This document shows positions 1 through 7,341 of a stretch of 64,000 nucleotides of DNA, one piece after another. Source of the DNA: Rhodopseudomonas rhenobacensis (lineage in GTDB: Bacteria > Pseudomonadota > Alphaproteobacteria > Rhizobiales > Xanthobacteraceae); contig NZ_JACHIH010000002.1 in the NCBI RefSeq assembly GCF_014203125.1, positions 248,001 through 312,000 of the forward strand. The letters are read 5' to 3'. How positions within the stretch are numbered: position 1 is the first letter of the stretch; each line of letters starts with the position of its first letter. The position numbers and the translations under genes are program-made. The notes beneath the pieces were generated by a model that had not been told where the DNA came from, made no database searches, and worked only from the letters and a program-made list of their open reading frames with translations.

Positions 1-2
1 CC

Positions 3-875
3 GGCGGCGGCGGCCGCGGCATGAAGGTGGCGCAGACCGAAGCCGACCTGATGCTGGCGCTGTCGACCGCCGGCAACGAGGCCAAGTCGGCATTCGGCGA
101 CGCCTCGGTTTATCTCGAGAAATATCTGCAGAAGCCGCGCCACATCGAGATCCAGGTGCTCGGCGACGGCCGCGGCGGCGCCATCCATCTCGGCGAGCGC
201 GACTGCTCGCTGCAGCGCCGCCACCAGAAGGTCTGGGAAGAAGGCCCCTCGCCGGTGCTCAGCGCCGAGGCCCGCGCCAGGATCGGCGCGACCTGCGCCA
301 AGGCGATGCAGGACATGCAGTATCTCGGCGTCGGCACCATCGAATTCCTCTACGAGGACGGCGAGTTCTACTTCATCGAGATGAACACCCGAATCCAGGT
401 CGAGCATCCGGTCACCGAGATGATCACCGGCATCGACCTCGTGCTGGAGCAGATCCGCGTCGCCGCCGGCGGCGACCTGCCCTGCACCCAGGACGAGATC
501 GTGCTCAACGGCCATGCCATCGAATGCCGGGTCAACGCCGAGAACCCGGTGACCTTCCGGCCATCGCCCGGCAAGATCGCGCGCTACCATCCGCCCGGCG
601 GGCTCGGGGTGCGGATCGATTCGGCGGTGTATCAGGGCTATGTGATCCCGCCCTATTACGACTCCATGGTCGGCAAGCTGATCGTGCACGGCAAGACCCG
701 GGCGGAATGCCTGATGCGGCTGCGCCGGGCGCTCGACGAGATGGTGGTCGACGGCATCGAGACCACGCTGCCGCTGTTCCGGGCGCTGGTCCGCGAGCCC
801 GGCATCATCGACGGCGACTACCATATCCATTGGCTGGAGCATTATCTGGCCGCGGGCGACAGCAAGAAGCCCTGA
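3..875 (+). CDS. accC: Biotin carboxylase subunit of acetyl-CoA carboxylase (3' part)
   Basis: The C-terminal part of biotin carboxylase. This subunit carboxylates biotin on BCCP with ATP and bicarbonate, the first half-reaction of fatty-acid synthesis in the cytoplasm. The gene enters from the left edge; the reading frame is open from base 3, and the visible 290 residues correspond to roughly residue 160 onward of a protein of about 450. The glycine-rich ATP-grasp loop (GGGGRGMKVA) is at the edge. Further on are HIEIQVLGD, the CSLQRRHQK motif, FIEMNTRIQVEHPVTE with its metal- and ATP-binding Glu/Asn/Arg, and the C-terminal ECRVNAENP motif. The ATG at base 21 lies inside the glycine loop and is not a start. 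In Rhizobiales accBC is often close to aat; here a signalling operon lies in between. Confidence 0.96.
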   Translation, partial: GGGGRGMKVAQTEADLMLALSTAGNEAKSAFGDASVYLEKYLQKPRHIEIQVLGDGRGGAIHLGERDCSLQRRHQKVWEEGPSPVLSAEARARIGATCAKAMQDMQYLGVGTIEFLYEDGEFYFIEMNTRIQVEHPVTEMITGIDLVLEQIRVAAGGDLPCTQDEIVLNGHAIECRVNAENPVTFRPSPGKIARYHPPGGLGVRIDSAVYQGYVIPPYYDSMVGKLIVHGKTRAECLMRLRRALDEMVVDGIETTLPLFRALVREPGIIDGDYHIHWLEHYLAAGDSKKP

Positions 876-885
876 GCCCGGTTAC

Positions 886-910
886 GGAACCTTTCGCGGG
901 CTGGAACGTT
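886..910 (+). promoter_or_regulatory. Candidate EcfG-type general stress promoter
   Basis: GGAAC at 886-890, a 16-base spacer and CGTT at 907-910. This is a full match to the GGAAC-N16/17-CGTT consensus known for sigma-EcfG/SigT in alphaproteobacteria. It lies between accC and the signalling operon, about 70 bases upstream of the histidine kinase start. Promoter use is inferred from sequence only. Confidence 0.6.
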
Positions 911-979
911 GTAGCTCGATTTTGTGCGGGTTCCGCCGGGGGATGGATTGAACTTCAGTTTTGACGGTTTGGGTGCCGC

Positions 980-2512
980 GTGGTGACACAGGCCCGCGCC
1001 CGGCAGCGTTCGATGCTGCAAATTGCGCTGCTCGGCATCGCATTCGCGGTGCTGGTGGTGATCAGCATCGCCTCGGTGTACTGGCTGCAGCGGGCGCGCG
1101 AGGATGCCGCCTGGGTGGCGCACACGCTGGAAGTCGAGAACCAGATTTCGCTGTCGCTGCTGCAGATCCGCCGCGCCGAAAGCGCCGAGCGCGGCTATCT
1201 GCTGACCCAGGAACAGGGCTTCCTCGACGACTACGAGGCGGCGGCCGGAGGCATTCCGCCGCTGCTGCGCACCTTGCAGGAGCAGACCCGCGACAATCCA
1301 GAGCAGCAGCGCGCGGTGATCGAGATCATGGCGCTGGCCGAAGCCCGGCTGGCGCAATTCCGCCGGGTGCTGGAATTGGGCCGCGACAACAAGCTCGACG
1401 CCGCCACCGAGATGATCCGCGTCAATGCCGGCCGCGACACCATGAACCGGATCCGGACGCTGTCGCTGGAGATGAGCGCCGAGGAGCAGCGGCTGTTCCG
1501 CGCGCGCACCACCACCGCCGACCGCAGCCAGGCGTTGGCCGCCATCGTCACCACCTCGGGCTCCGGGCTGGTGCTGCTGCTGGCGGCGATCTCGATCTTT
1601 CTGGTGCGCCGCTCCGCAGCCGCCCGCGACGAGGCCGAGACGCGGCTGCGCGACAGCAATCTCAACCTGGAATCCACCGTGCTGGAGCGCACCGCCGACC
1701 TGCGCGAGGCCAACGACGAAATCCAGCGATTCGCCTACATCGTCAGCCACGACCTGCGCTCGCCGCTGGTCAACATCATGGGCTTCACCAGCGAACTCGA
1801 GGAGCTGCGCGGCGACATCTTCCGCCGCATCGCCACGCTGGAACGTGCGGCATCGCCGAATCCAATGCCGGAAAACGCCGACAACGACGCCGAGCCCAAA
1901 CTTAGCGGAGCCGACAAGCAGCTGTCGCAGGACTTCACCGAGGCGCTCGGCTTCATCAAGTCCTCGATCGCCAAGATGGACCGGCTGATCAGCGCCATCC
2001 TCAACCTGACCCGCGAGGGCCGCCGCGAATTCAAGCCGGTGCTGATCGACACCCGCGAACTGATCGAGGGCATCGTCTCCACGGTGGCGCATCAGGCCGC
2101 CGAGGCGGAGGCCGAGATCCACATCGAGCCGTTGCCGCAGATCGTCAGCGACCGCCTGGCGATCGAGCAGATCTTCTCCAATCTGATCGACAACGCGTTG
2201 AAATATCTCAAAAACGGCGTTCCCGGCGAGATCCGCGTGCGCGGCCGCCAGAAGCTCGGTTTTGCAATCTTCGAAGTCGCCGACAATGGCCGCGGCATCG
2301 ACCCCAAGGATCACCAGCGGATTTTTGACCTTTTCCGCCGTGCGGGTACACAGGATCGTCCCGGACAGGGAATCGGCCTGGCCCACGTCCGCGCCCTGGT
2401 CCGGCGGCTCGGCGGCACCATGACGGTGTCGTCCGAACTCGGCACCGGCAGCACCTTTACGATCACCCTTCCGGCCAAATGGTCGGCTGCAAATCGGGAT
2501 TCGCAAGCATGA
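980..2512 (+). CDS. CHASE3-domain membrane histidine kinase
   Basis: A sensor histidine kinase of 510 residues. Transmembrane helices at about 13-33 and 187-209 flank a periplasmic CHASE3 sensor domain containing the ESAERGYLLT stretch typical of the family. The phosphoacceptor is His257 in FAYIVSHDLRSPL, the phytochrome-like HisKA type. An unusually long insert (about 280-320) separates the two dimerisation helices. The ATPase domain has an N-box (NLIDNALKYL, about 401-410), DNGRGI (435-440) and GQGIGL (462-467). The start is a GTG, at 980 or 983; no strong ribosome site is seen. The stop overlaps the next gene by 4 bases (ATGA), so it is translationally coupled to the response regulator. 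An EcfG-like promoter lies upstream. The stimulus is unknown. Confidence 0.9.
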   Translation: MVTQARARQRSMLQIALLGIAFAVLVVISIASVYWLQRAREDAAWVAHTLEVENQISLSLLQIRRAESAERGYLLTQEQGFLDDYEAAAGGIPPLLRTLQEQTRDNPEQQRAVIEIMALAEARLAQFRRVLELGRDNKLDAATEMIRVNAGRDTMNRIRTLSLEMSAEEQRLFRARTTTADRSQALAAIVTTSGSGLVLLLAAISIFLVRRSAAARDEAETRLRDSNLNLESTVLERTADLREANDEIQRFAYIVSHDLRSPLVNIMGFTSELEELRGDIFRRIATLERAASPNPMPENADNDAEPKLSGADKQLSQDFTEALGFIKSSIAKMDRLISAILNLTREGRREFKPVLIDTRELIEGIVSTVAHQAAEAEAEIHIEPLPQIVSDRLAIEQIFSNLIDNALKYLKNGVPGEIRVRGRQKLGFAIFEVADNGRGIDPKDHQRIFDLFRRAGTQDRPGQGIGLAHVRALVRRLGGTMTVSSELGTGSTFTITLPAKWSAANRDSQA

Positions 2513-2949
2513 GCAAGCCTGTCACCATCATCATGATCGAGGACGACGAGGGCCACGCCCGTCTGATCGAGCGCAATATCCGCCGCTCCGGCGTCAACAA
2601 CGAGATCATTCCGTTCACCAACGGTACAGCCGCGCTCGATTACCTGTTCGGGCCGGACGGCAGCGGCATCGAGCACAAGGGCCAGGCGCTGTTGATCCTG
2701 CTCGACCTCAACCTGCCCGACACCTCCGGCATCGACATCCTGCGCCGGGTCAAGGAAAACGATCATCTCAAATGCACCCCCGTCGTGGTGCTGACCACCA
2801 CCGACGACGCCCACGAAATCAAGCGTTGCTACGAGCTTGGGTGTAATGTCTACATCACCAAGCCGGTCAATTATGAGAGCTTCGCCAACGCCATCCGCCA
2901 GCTCGGGCTGTTCTTCTCCGTGATCCAGGTGCCTGAAACCATCGCATGA
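2509..2949 (+). CDS. Single-domain response regulator (Rcp1-like)
   Basis: A stand-alone receiver of 146 residues with no output domain. Acidic pocket EDD is at 11-13, the phosphoacceptor is Asp66 in LLDLNLPD, and the conserved Thr (VVLTTTDD) and Lys (ITKPVN) are present. It resembles the receivers that partner phytochrome-type kinases and probably passes phosphate from the upstream kinase to another protein. The ATG at 2509 overlaps the kinase stop by 4 bases; a longer reading from 2479 starts inside the kinase gene and is unlikely. Its own stop overlaps the following gene by 4 bases, so three signalling genes form one coupled operon. Confidence 0.92.
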   Translation: MSKPVTIIMIEDDEGHARLIERNIRRSGVNNEIIPFTNGTAALDYLFGPDGSGIEHKGQALLILLDLNLPDTSGIDILRRVKENDHLKCTPVVVLTTTDDAHEIKRCYELGCNVYITKPVNYESFANAIRQLGLFFSVIQVPETIA

Positions 2950-4034
2950 CCACCCCCGCCCCCACGCTGCTCTATATCGACGATGACGAGGCGCTCGGGC
3001 GGCTGGTGACCCGCGGCCTGCAGCGCCAGGGCTATTGCGTGGTGCATGCCTCCAGCGGCGAAGCCGGCCTCGCCCGGCTGCGCCAGGGCGGCATTGATGT
3101 GGTGGCGCTCGACCAGTACATGCCCGGCCTCGACGGGTTGGAGACGCTGGAGCAGATCCAGAACATTCCCAATCCGCCGCCGGTGGTGTTCGTCACCGCG
3201 TCGCAGGATTCCTCGATCGCGGTGACCGCGCTGAAGGCCGGCGCCGCCGACTACCTGATGAAGGACACCCACGGCGATTTCGTGCCGCTGCTGCACGTCG
3301 CCACCGAGCAGGCGCTGCAGCAGGCGCGGATTCGCAAGGCGCGCGACGACGCGGTCGCCGAAGTGCACGCCTCGCGCGACCGCTACGCCGCGCTCGCCGC
3401 CGAGCGCGAAATGCTGCTGCGCGAGGTCAACCACCGGGTCGGCAACTCGCTGCAGATCATCGCCTCGCTGCTGCATCTGCAGGCCTCGTCGAGCAAGCAG
3501 GCCGACGTCAAGGCGGCGCTGACCAATGCAATGGGCCGGGTCGCCGCGGTGGCGCAGGTGCACCGCCGTCTCTACACTTCACACGATCTGAAAAGCGTGC
3601 TGCTGAATCAGTATCTCGAAGCGCTGCTGGAAGATCTGCGGCGCTCCGCCGAAGGCAACCGGATGTCGCGGCTGACGCTGAAATCCGAAGCGGTCGAGAT
3701 CGACCCCGACCGCGCGGTGGCGATCGGCATCATCGTCAACGAGCTGGTGATGAACGCGGTGAAATACGCCTATCCGGACGCCGCCGGCCCGATTCACGTC
3801 GAGCTGCACGCCGCCGGCGACGACGTCGAACTGTCGATCGCCGACGACGGCGTCGGGCTCAACGTCAAGGTCAACCCGGAGTCGACCGGGATGGGCCAGC
3901 GCATCGTCAACGCCATGGCCACCAAGTTGGAGGCCGCGGTCGAACGCGACCCGAAGCACAGCGGCACCCGCATCGTGCTGCGCTTCCGCCGCATCAGCGC
4001 CCCGGCGGCCAGCCTCGCCGCCTCCGCGCGTTAG
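2946..4034 (+). CDS. Receiver-HisKA_2 histidine kinase
   Basis: A soluble protein of 362 residues. An N-terminal receiver (about 1-115; IDDDE, phosphoacceptor Asp56 in ALDQYMPG, Lys106) is followed by a short coiled segment and a HisKA_2-type kinase with His163 in REVNHRVGNSLQ. A HATPase follows, with NELVMNAVKYAYPD as N-box and ADDGVGL as G1 box. Proteins of this layout receive phosphate on the receiver and pass or gate it through a HisKA_2/HWE kinase. In alphaproteobacteria kinases of this class often feed PhyR, the general-stress regulator, which would fit the EcfG-like promoter before the operon; that link is inference. The ATG overlaps the preceding stop by 4 bases. Confidence 0.9.
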   Translation: MTTPAPTLLYIDDDEALGRLVTRGLQRQGYCVVHASSGEAGLARLRQGGIDVVALDQYMPGLDGLETLEQIQNIPNPPPVVFVTASQDSSIAVTALKAGAADYLMKDTHGDFVPLLHVATEQALQQARIRKARDDAVAEVHASRDRYAALAAEREMLLREVNHRVGNSLQIIASLLHLQASSSKQADVKAALTNAMGRVAAVAQVHRRLYTSHDLKSVLLNQYLEALLEDLRRSAEGNRMSRLTLKSEAVEIDPDRAVAIGIIVNELVMNAVKYAYPDAAGPIHVELHAAGDDVELSIADDGVGLNVKVNPESTGMGQRIVNAMATKLEAAVERDPKHSGTRIVLRFRRISAPAASLAASAR

Positions 4035-4049
4035 GGTCGGCGCAGCCCC

Positions 4050-4739
4050 GTGATTCCCTGGTCCTTGCTCGATACCACGTTGATCCCCGGCGGCGGCGAA
4101 TTGCGGTTGCTGCGGCGCGGCGACGAATTCTCGATCCGGCTCGGCGGCAACGAGCTGATGAACAGCCGGCTCGGCGGCTCCGAGGAAGCGTTGGCGACGC
4201 TGGCCTTCGCCCGCCTGACGGATCGCGCGACGGCACCGACCAGCGGACCGCGGATTCTGATCGGCGGGCTCGGCATGGGGTTCACGCTGCGCGCAGCCCT
4301 CGCCGCACTCGGCCCCGACGCCGCGATCGAGGTCGCCGAGCTGGTGCCGGCAGTGGTCGCCTGGGCACGCACCGAGATGGCGCCGGTGTTCGGCGACAGC
4401 ATGGCGGACAACCGGCTCACTATCATCGCAGGCGACGTCGGCGAAGCGATCCGCGCCGGCAAGGCGCGCTACGACGCCATCCTGCTCGATGTCGACAACG
4501 GCCCCGACGGGCTGTCGCGCACCGCCAACGACGCCTTGTACGACGCGGTCGGGCTGCGCGCCGCGTGTCAGGCGTTGCGCCAAGGCGGCGTGCTGGCGGT
4601 GTGGTCGTCGGGACCGGATGCGGCGTTCACCCGCCGGCTGCGGCAGGCCGGATTTGCGGTCGACCAAGTTCCGGTGCGGGCGATGGGCAAGCGCGGCGGC
4701 GCGCGACACCTGATCTGGATCGCAGTGCGCGGGAGTTAG
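4050..4739 (+). CDS. Spermidine synthase-like SAM-fold protein
   Basis: 229 residues with a Rossmann-type methyltransferase/polyamine-synthase core. The nucleotide-binding loop reads LIGGLGMGFTLRAAL, followed by an acidic strand end (IEVAELVPAVV) and a DAILLDVDNGPDG segment equivalent to the catalytic Asp region of spermidine synthases. It lacks a recognisable N-terminal spermidine-synthase barrel of full length, so a polyamine substrate is not certain; the family is often annotated as a spermine/spermidine synthase domain protein. The start is GTG, 15 bases after the preceding stop, so the gene may be cotranscribed with the signalling operon. Confidence 0.75.
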   Translation: MIPWSLLDTTLIPGGGELRLLRRGDEFSIRLGGNELMNSRLGGSEEALATLAFARLTDRATAPTSGPRILIGGLGMGFTLRAALAALGPDAAIEVAELVPAVVAWARTEMAPVFGDSMADNRLTIIAGDVGEAIRAGKARYDAILLDVDNGPDGLSRTANDALYDAVGLRAACQALRQGGVLAVWSSGPDAAFTRRLRQAGFAVDQVPVRAMGKRGGARHLIWIAVRGS

Positions 4740-4816
4740 AACGCGTAGCTGCTGCAGCGCACGCGTCTGATGTGCGAAATCATCGCCGCAGCCGCCGCGC
4801 CCTGCTATGATCGCGC

Positions 4817-5509
4817 ATGACCGGCCGCGACTCTGCCTCGTCCGACATCACCCCCGAAGTGCTGCTGCGCGCCTACGCCTGCGGCATCTTTCCGATGGCC
4901 GAGAGCATCGACGACCCGACGCTGTTCTGGGTCGAGCCGGAGCGCCGCGGCATCATTCCGCTCGACGGCTTCAAGGTGGCGTCAAGGCTGGCGCGCACGG
5001 TGCGCTCGGACACCTTCACCGTCAGCGTCGACCGCGCCTTCGCCGAGGTGATCGACGGCTGCGCCGCGCCGCAGCCCGGCCGCGAGGACACCTGGATCAA
5101 CCGGCGGATCCGCGAGCTCTATATCGGACTGCACCAGCTCGGCCATTGCCACAGCGTCGAGGTCTGGCAGGATCGCGAGCTGGTCGGCGGGCTGTACGGC
5201 GTCAATCTCGGCCGCGCGTTCTTCGGCGAGAGCATGTTCCACCGCGCCCGCGACGCCTCCAAGGTGGCGCTGGTGCATCTGGTGGCGCGGCTGATCGAAG
5301 GCGGCTTCGTGCTGCTGGATACCCAGTTCGTCACCGAGCATCTGCGCTCGTTCGGCGCCACCGAAGTGCCGCGCCGGCGCTACCGGGCGATGCTCGACGT
5401 GGCGATCACCGGCGAGGCGGATTTCGCCCGGCTGCCGACGGCGCAGCCGGTTGCGGGTGCCGAGGCGCTGGCGATCATCGCGCGGCGCGACGGCCTGGCG
5501 CGCGGGTGA
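4817..5509 (+). CDS. aat: Leucyl/phenylalanyl-tRNA--protein transferase
   Basis: Transfers Leu or Phe from aminoacyl-tRNA to N-terminal Lys/Arg of proteins, which marks them for ClpS/ClpAP degradation (bacterial N-degron pathway, cytoplasm). 230 residues, normal family length. Recognisable motifs are [10 protein letters not shown] near the N-terminus, [10 protein letters not shown], and the core [20 protein letters not shown] with the following F-HRARDASK. The ATG at 4817 is 77 bases after the upstream gene. A palindromic repeat follows the stop. Confidence 0.96.
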   Translation: MTGRDSASSDITPEVLLRAYACGIFPMAESIDDPTLFWVEPERRGIIPLDGFKVASRLARTVRSDTFTVSVDRAFAEVIDGCAAPQPGREDTWINRRIRELYIGLHQLGHCHSVEVWQDRELVGGLYGVNLGRAFFGESMFHRARDASKVALVHLVARLIEGGFVLLDTQFVTEHLRSFGATEVPRRRYRAMLDVAITGEADFARLPTAQPVAGAEALAIIARRDGLARG

Positions 5510-5543
5510 GGATGGGTTTTCCCAACGCTCAAACTCGTTCGGC

Positions 5544-5657
5544 GTCATCCTGATGAGCCCGGCGAAGCGCGTCGCGCGAAGCCGGGCGTCTCGAAGGATG
5601 GGCTGCGAGGCCTGTGGCCGCATCCTTCGAGGCTCGCCGAAGACGGCTCAGGATGAC
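5544..5657. repeat. Intergenic palindromic repetitive element
   Basis: An imperfect palindrome between the convergent genes aat and DUF2155. The outer arms are GTCATCCTGA (5544) and TCAGGATGAC (ending 5657), and the inner arms are TCTCGAAGGATG and CATCCTTCGAGG. This looks like the RPE/REP-type elements abundant between genes in Rhodopseudomonas and Bradyrhizobium. It could fold into a long hairpin in either transcript and act as a weak bidirectional terminator. Confidence 0.75.
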
Positions 5658-5698
5658 GACTCAGAGTGCTATCGACCCTTGGGCTACTGACCCTTGGT

Positions 5699-6613
5699 CT
5701 ACTGCCGGTACGCCGGCAGCGGGTTGTAGGGAAACACCTGCGGCTGCTGCACCGGCCGCGGACGCGGCGCGGCGCGTTTTTGCGCCGGCTGGGCGGGCGC
5801 CGGCTTGGCCTCGGGCTGCGCCGCCACCACCGTCGTCTCCGGGCCTTTGCAGTCGTGCAGCCAGATATCGTAGATCGGGTGCTCGACGCCGTGCAGGCCG
5901 GGGCTCGCCGCGAACATCCAGCCGGAGAAGATCCGCTTCACCTCCCCCTGCAGCGTGATCTCGTCGACCTCGACGAAGGCGTCGGTGTTGGCGGCCTCGG
6001 TGGCCGGCCTGGTGTAGCAGGCGTCGGTCTTCACCCGCAGCGCGCCGAACTGCACGGTCTCGCCGATGTCGGCGTCGAAATTGATGATCCGGCCGGTGAT
6101 CTTGTCGAGCCCGGAGAAGCTCGCCTTCTTGTTGACGATCTTCTGCGCCGGCGGCTCGGTGACCACCTCGTCGCCGGGCTGCAGCGTCGCCGGCGACGGC
6201 GGCGCGGTCTTCGGCGCGGGGCGTTGACCTGGCAGCGGATTGGCGGCCGGCGGCGCCGCGGCGACACCCGGCTGCGGCGCGGCAGGCGGCACGGCGGCGG
6301 TGCCGCTCGGGTTCTGCGGAATGATGGTGGTGCCGGGCGGCGGCGGCAACGGCTGCGACTGCACCGCACCGGGCGGCGGCGCGCCCTGCCCCGGCAGCGG
6401 CCGGTTCGGCGTCGGCAACAGCCGGCCCTGCTGCGGCAGGTCGGGAACCTCTTCCTCTTCGTCGTAAGGCCCGCCACGCGGCACATTGCCGGGCGGCCGC
6501 GGCGGCGGATCGGAGAAGATGGTGCCGATCTGCGCCTGCGCCGGCGGCGCCACCGCGATCAGCGGGGCGACCAACAACGCTGCAAGACCAGCCATGCCAA
6601 AGGTTCGAAACAT
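5699..6613 (-). CDS. DUF2155 periplasmic protein
   Basis: 304 residues with an N-terminal signal peptide (FGMAGLAALLVAPLIAVA, cleavage near AQAQ). A long Pro/Gly/Gln-rich low-complexity segment covers about 35-155. The C-terminal DUF2155 domain (about 175-280) contains FDADIGETVQFGALRV, then FSGWMFAASPGLHGVEHPIYD and IWLHDC. Two Cys of the domain (DACYTRP and HDC) could pair in the periplasm. The function of the family is unknown; it is commonly encoded beside aat and the complex I accessory subunit NDUFA12 in Rhizobiales, as is nearly the case here. Confidence 0.88.
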   Translation of the reverse strand: MFRTFGMAGLAALLVAPLIAVAPPAQAQIGTIFSDPPPRPPGNVPRGGPYDEEEEVPDLPQQGRLLPTPNRPLPGQGAPPPGAVQSQPLPPPPGTTIIPQNPSGTAAVPPAAPQPGVAAAPPAANPLPGQRPAPKTAPPSPATLQPGDEVVTEPPAQKIVNKKASFSGLDKITGRIINFDADIGETVQFGALRVKTDACYTRPATEAANTDAFVEVDEITLQGEVKRIFSGWMFAASPGLHGVEHPIYDIWLHDCKGPETTVVAAQPEAKPAPAQPAQKRAAPRPRPVQQPQVFPYNPLPAYRQ

Positions 6614-6765
6614 TTTCGCGCGGCTCTAATCGACGAATCGGGCTCGCGACATTGTACAGCCAAGGACGTGTACCGAAGGGCCGCTCGCGGGGCTTTCGGT
6701 TAACACGGCGAATACGGCGGGGAAAGGGCGAGCCGCGCTGCGCGCGTCGGCCGAGCCCGAGAATT

Positions 6766-6790
6766 CACCTCTCCCCGATGGGGAGAGGTG
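6766..6790. repeat. REP-like perfect hairpin
   Basis: CACCTCTCCCC-GAT-GGGGAGAGGTG, an 11-bp perfect stem with a 3-base loop, 16 bases beyond the stop of the BA14K gene at 6806. There is no T-run, so it is more likely a repetitive/mRNA-stabilising hairpin than an intrinsic terminator. Confidence 0.6.
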
Positions 6791-6805
6791 CTGGACGATA
6801 TGGCC

Positions 6806-7228
6806 TTACGGGCAGGAGTGGCGCTGTCCGTCATAACCCAGATAGGTGCCGGACCCCGGATCATACGACTTGAAGCGCTGCGAGCAGTACGCCTCGGCGT
6901 TGCCGTCAACGGCCTGCGCCTGGCTGCTGGCGATCGCGCCGCCGATGATCGCGCCGGCCGCAAGGCCGCCGAGGGCGGCGCCGGCGCCGTAGCCATAGCC
7001 GCGGTGGCCGTAACCGTAGCCGCGGTGGCCATAGCCGTAACGCGGGCCGCCGCGCCAACCACCGCCGCGGTGATAGCCGCCGCGGTACTGCACGCTCTGC
7101 ACATCAGAGGCGGCGGCGCCGCTCAGCTGATTGGGCACCATCGGCGCCGCCGAGGCCGGCGCTACACTCGCGAACGACGTCGCGCCAACCACCATCGCTG
7201 CGGCCAACCATTTGGAATATTGCATCAA
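6806..7228 (-). CDS. BA14K family protein
   Basis: 140 residues, exported. The signal peptide is at about 1-28 (AAAMVVGATSFASVAPASA). A Gly/Tyr/Arg-rich stretch with GYGHR-type repeats (about 50-80) is followed by a hydrophobic glycine-zipper-like segment (ALGGLAAGAIIGGAIAS). The family signature closes the C-terminus: YCSQRFKSYDPGSGTYLGYD. BA14K was described from Brucella as an immunoreactive, lectin-like envelope protein. A GAGGAG ribosome site precedes the ATG, and a GGAAC-N16-GGTT element lies 35-59 bases upstream. A paralogue sits at 11339. Confidence 0.85.
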   Translation of the reverse strand: MMQYSKWLAAAMVVGATSFASVAPASAAPMVPNQLSGAAASDVQSVQYRGGYHRGGGWRGGPRYGYGHRGYGYGHRGYGYGAGAALGGLAAGAIIGGAIASSQAQAVDGNAEAYCSQRFKSYDPGSGTYLGYDGQRHSCP

Positions 7229-7262
7229 AAGCTCCTCTCATCGGTGCGGTAACTGGGTCTCC

Positions 7263-7287
7263 AACCGGCACGAGCGGCCGGCGTTCC
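7263..7287 (-). promoter_or_regulatory. Candidate EcfG-like promoter of the BA14K gene
   Basis: On the minus strand GGAAC (7287-7283), 16 bases, then GGTT (7266-7263), with 34 bases between it and the ATG at 7228. The same GGAAC-N16-GGTT arrangement precedes the second BA14K gene at 11287-11311. It differs from the EcfG consensus (CGTT) in one base. Confidence 0.45.
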
Positions 7288-7341
7288 GCCAGATGACGAG
7301 AGTTTAATTTTTTGCGGCAGATCGCCGCGCAGCCTTGCGCG

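Noticed and set aside
842-2506. 554-codon minus-strand open frame opposite the histidine kinase
   Set aside because: Third-position GC bias keeps antisense frames open; the product is His/Gln/Arg-rich with no domain, and the plus strand codes for a complete kinase.
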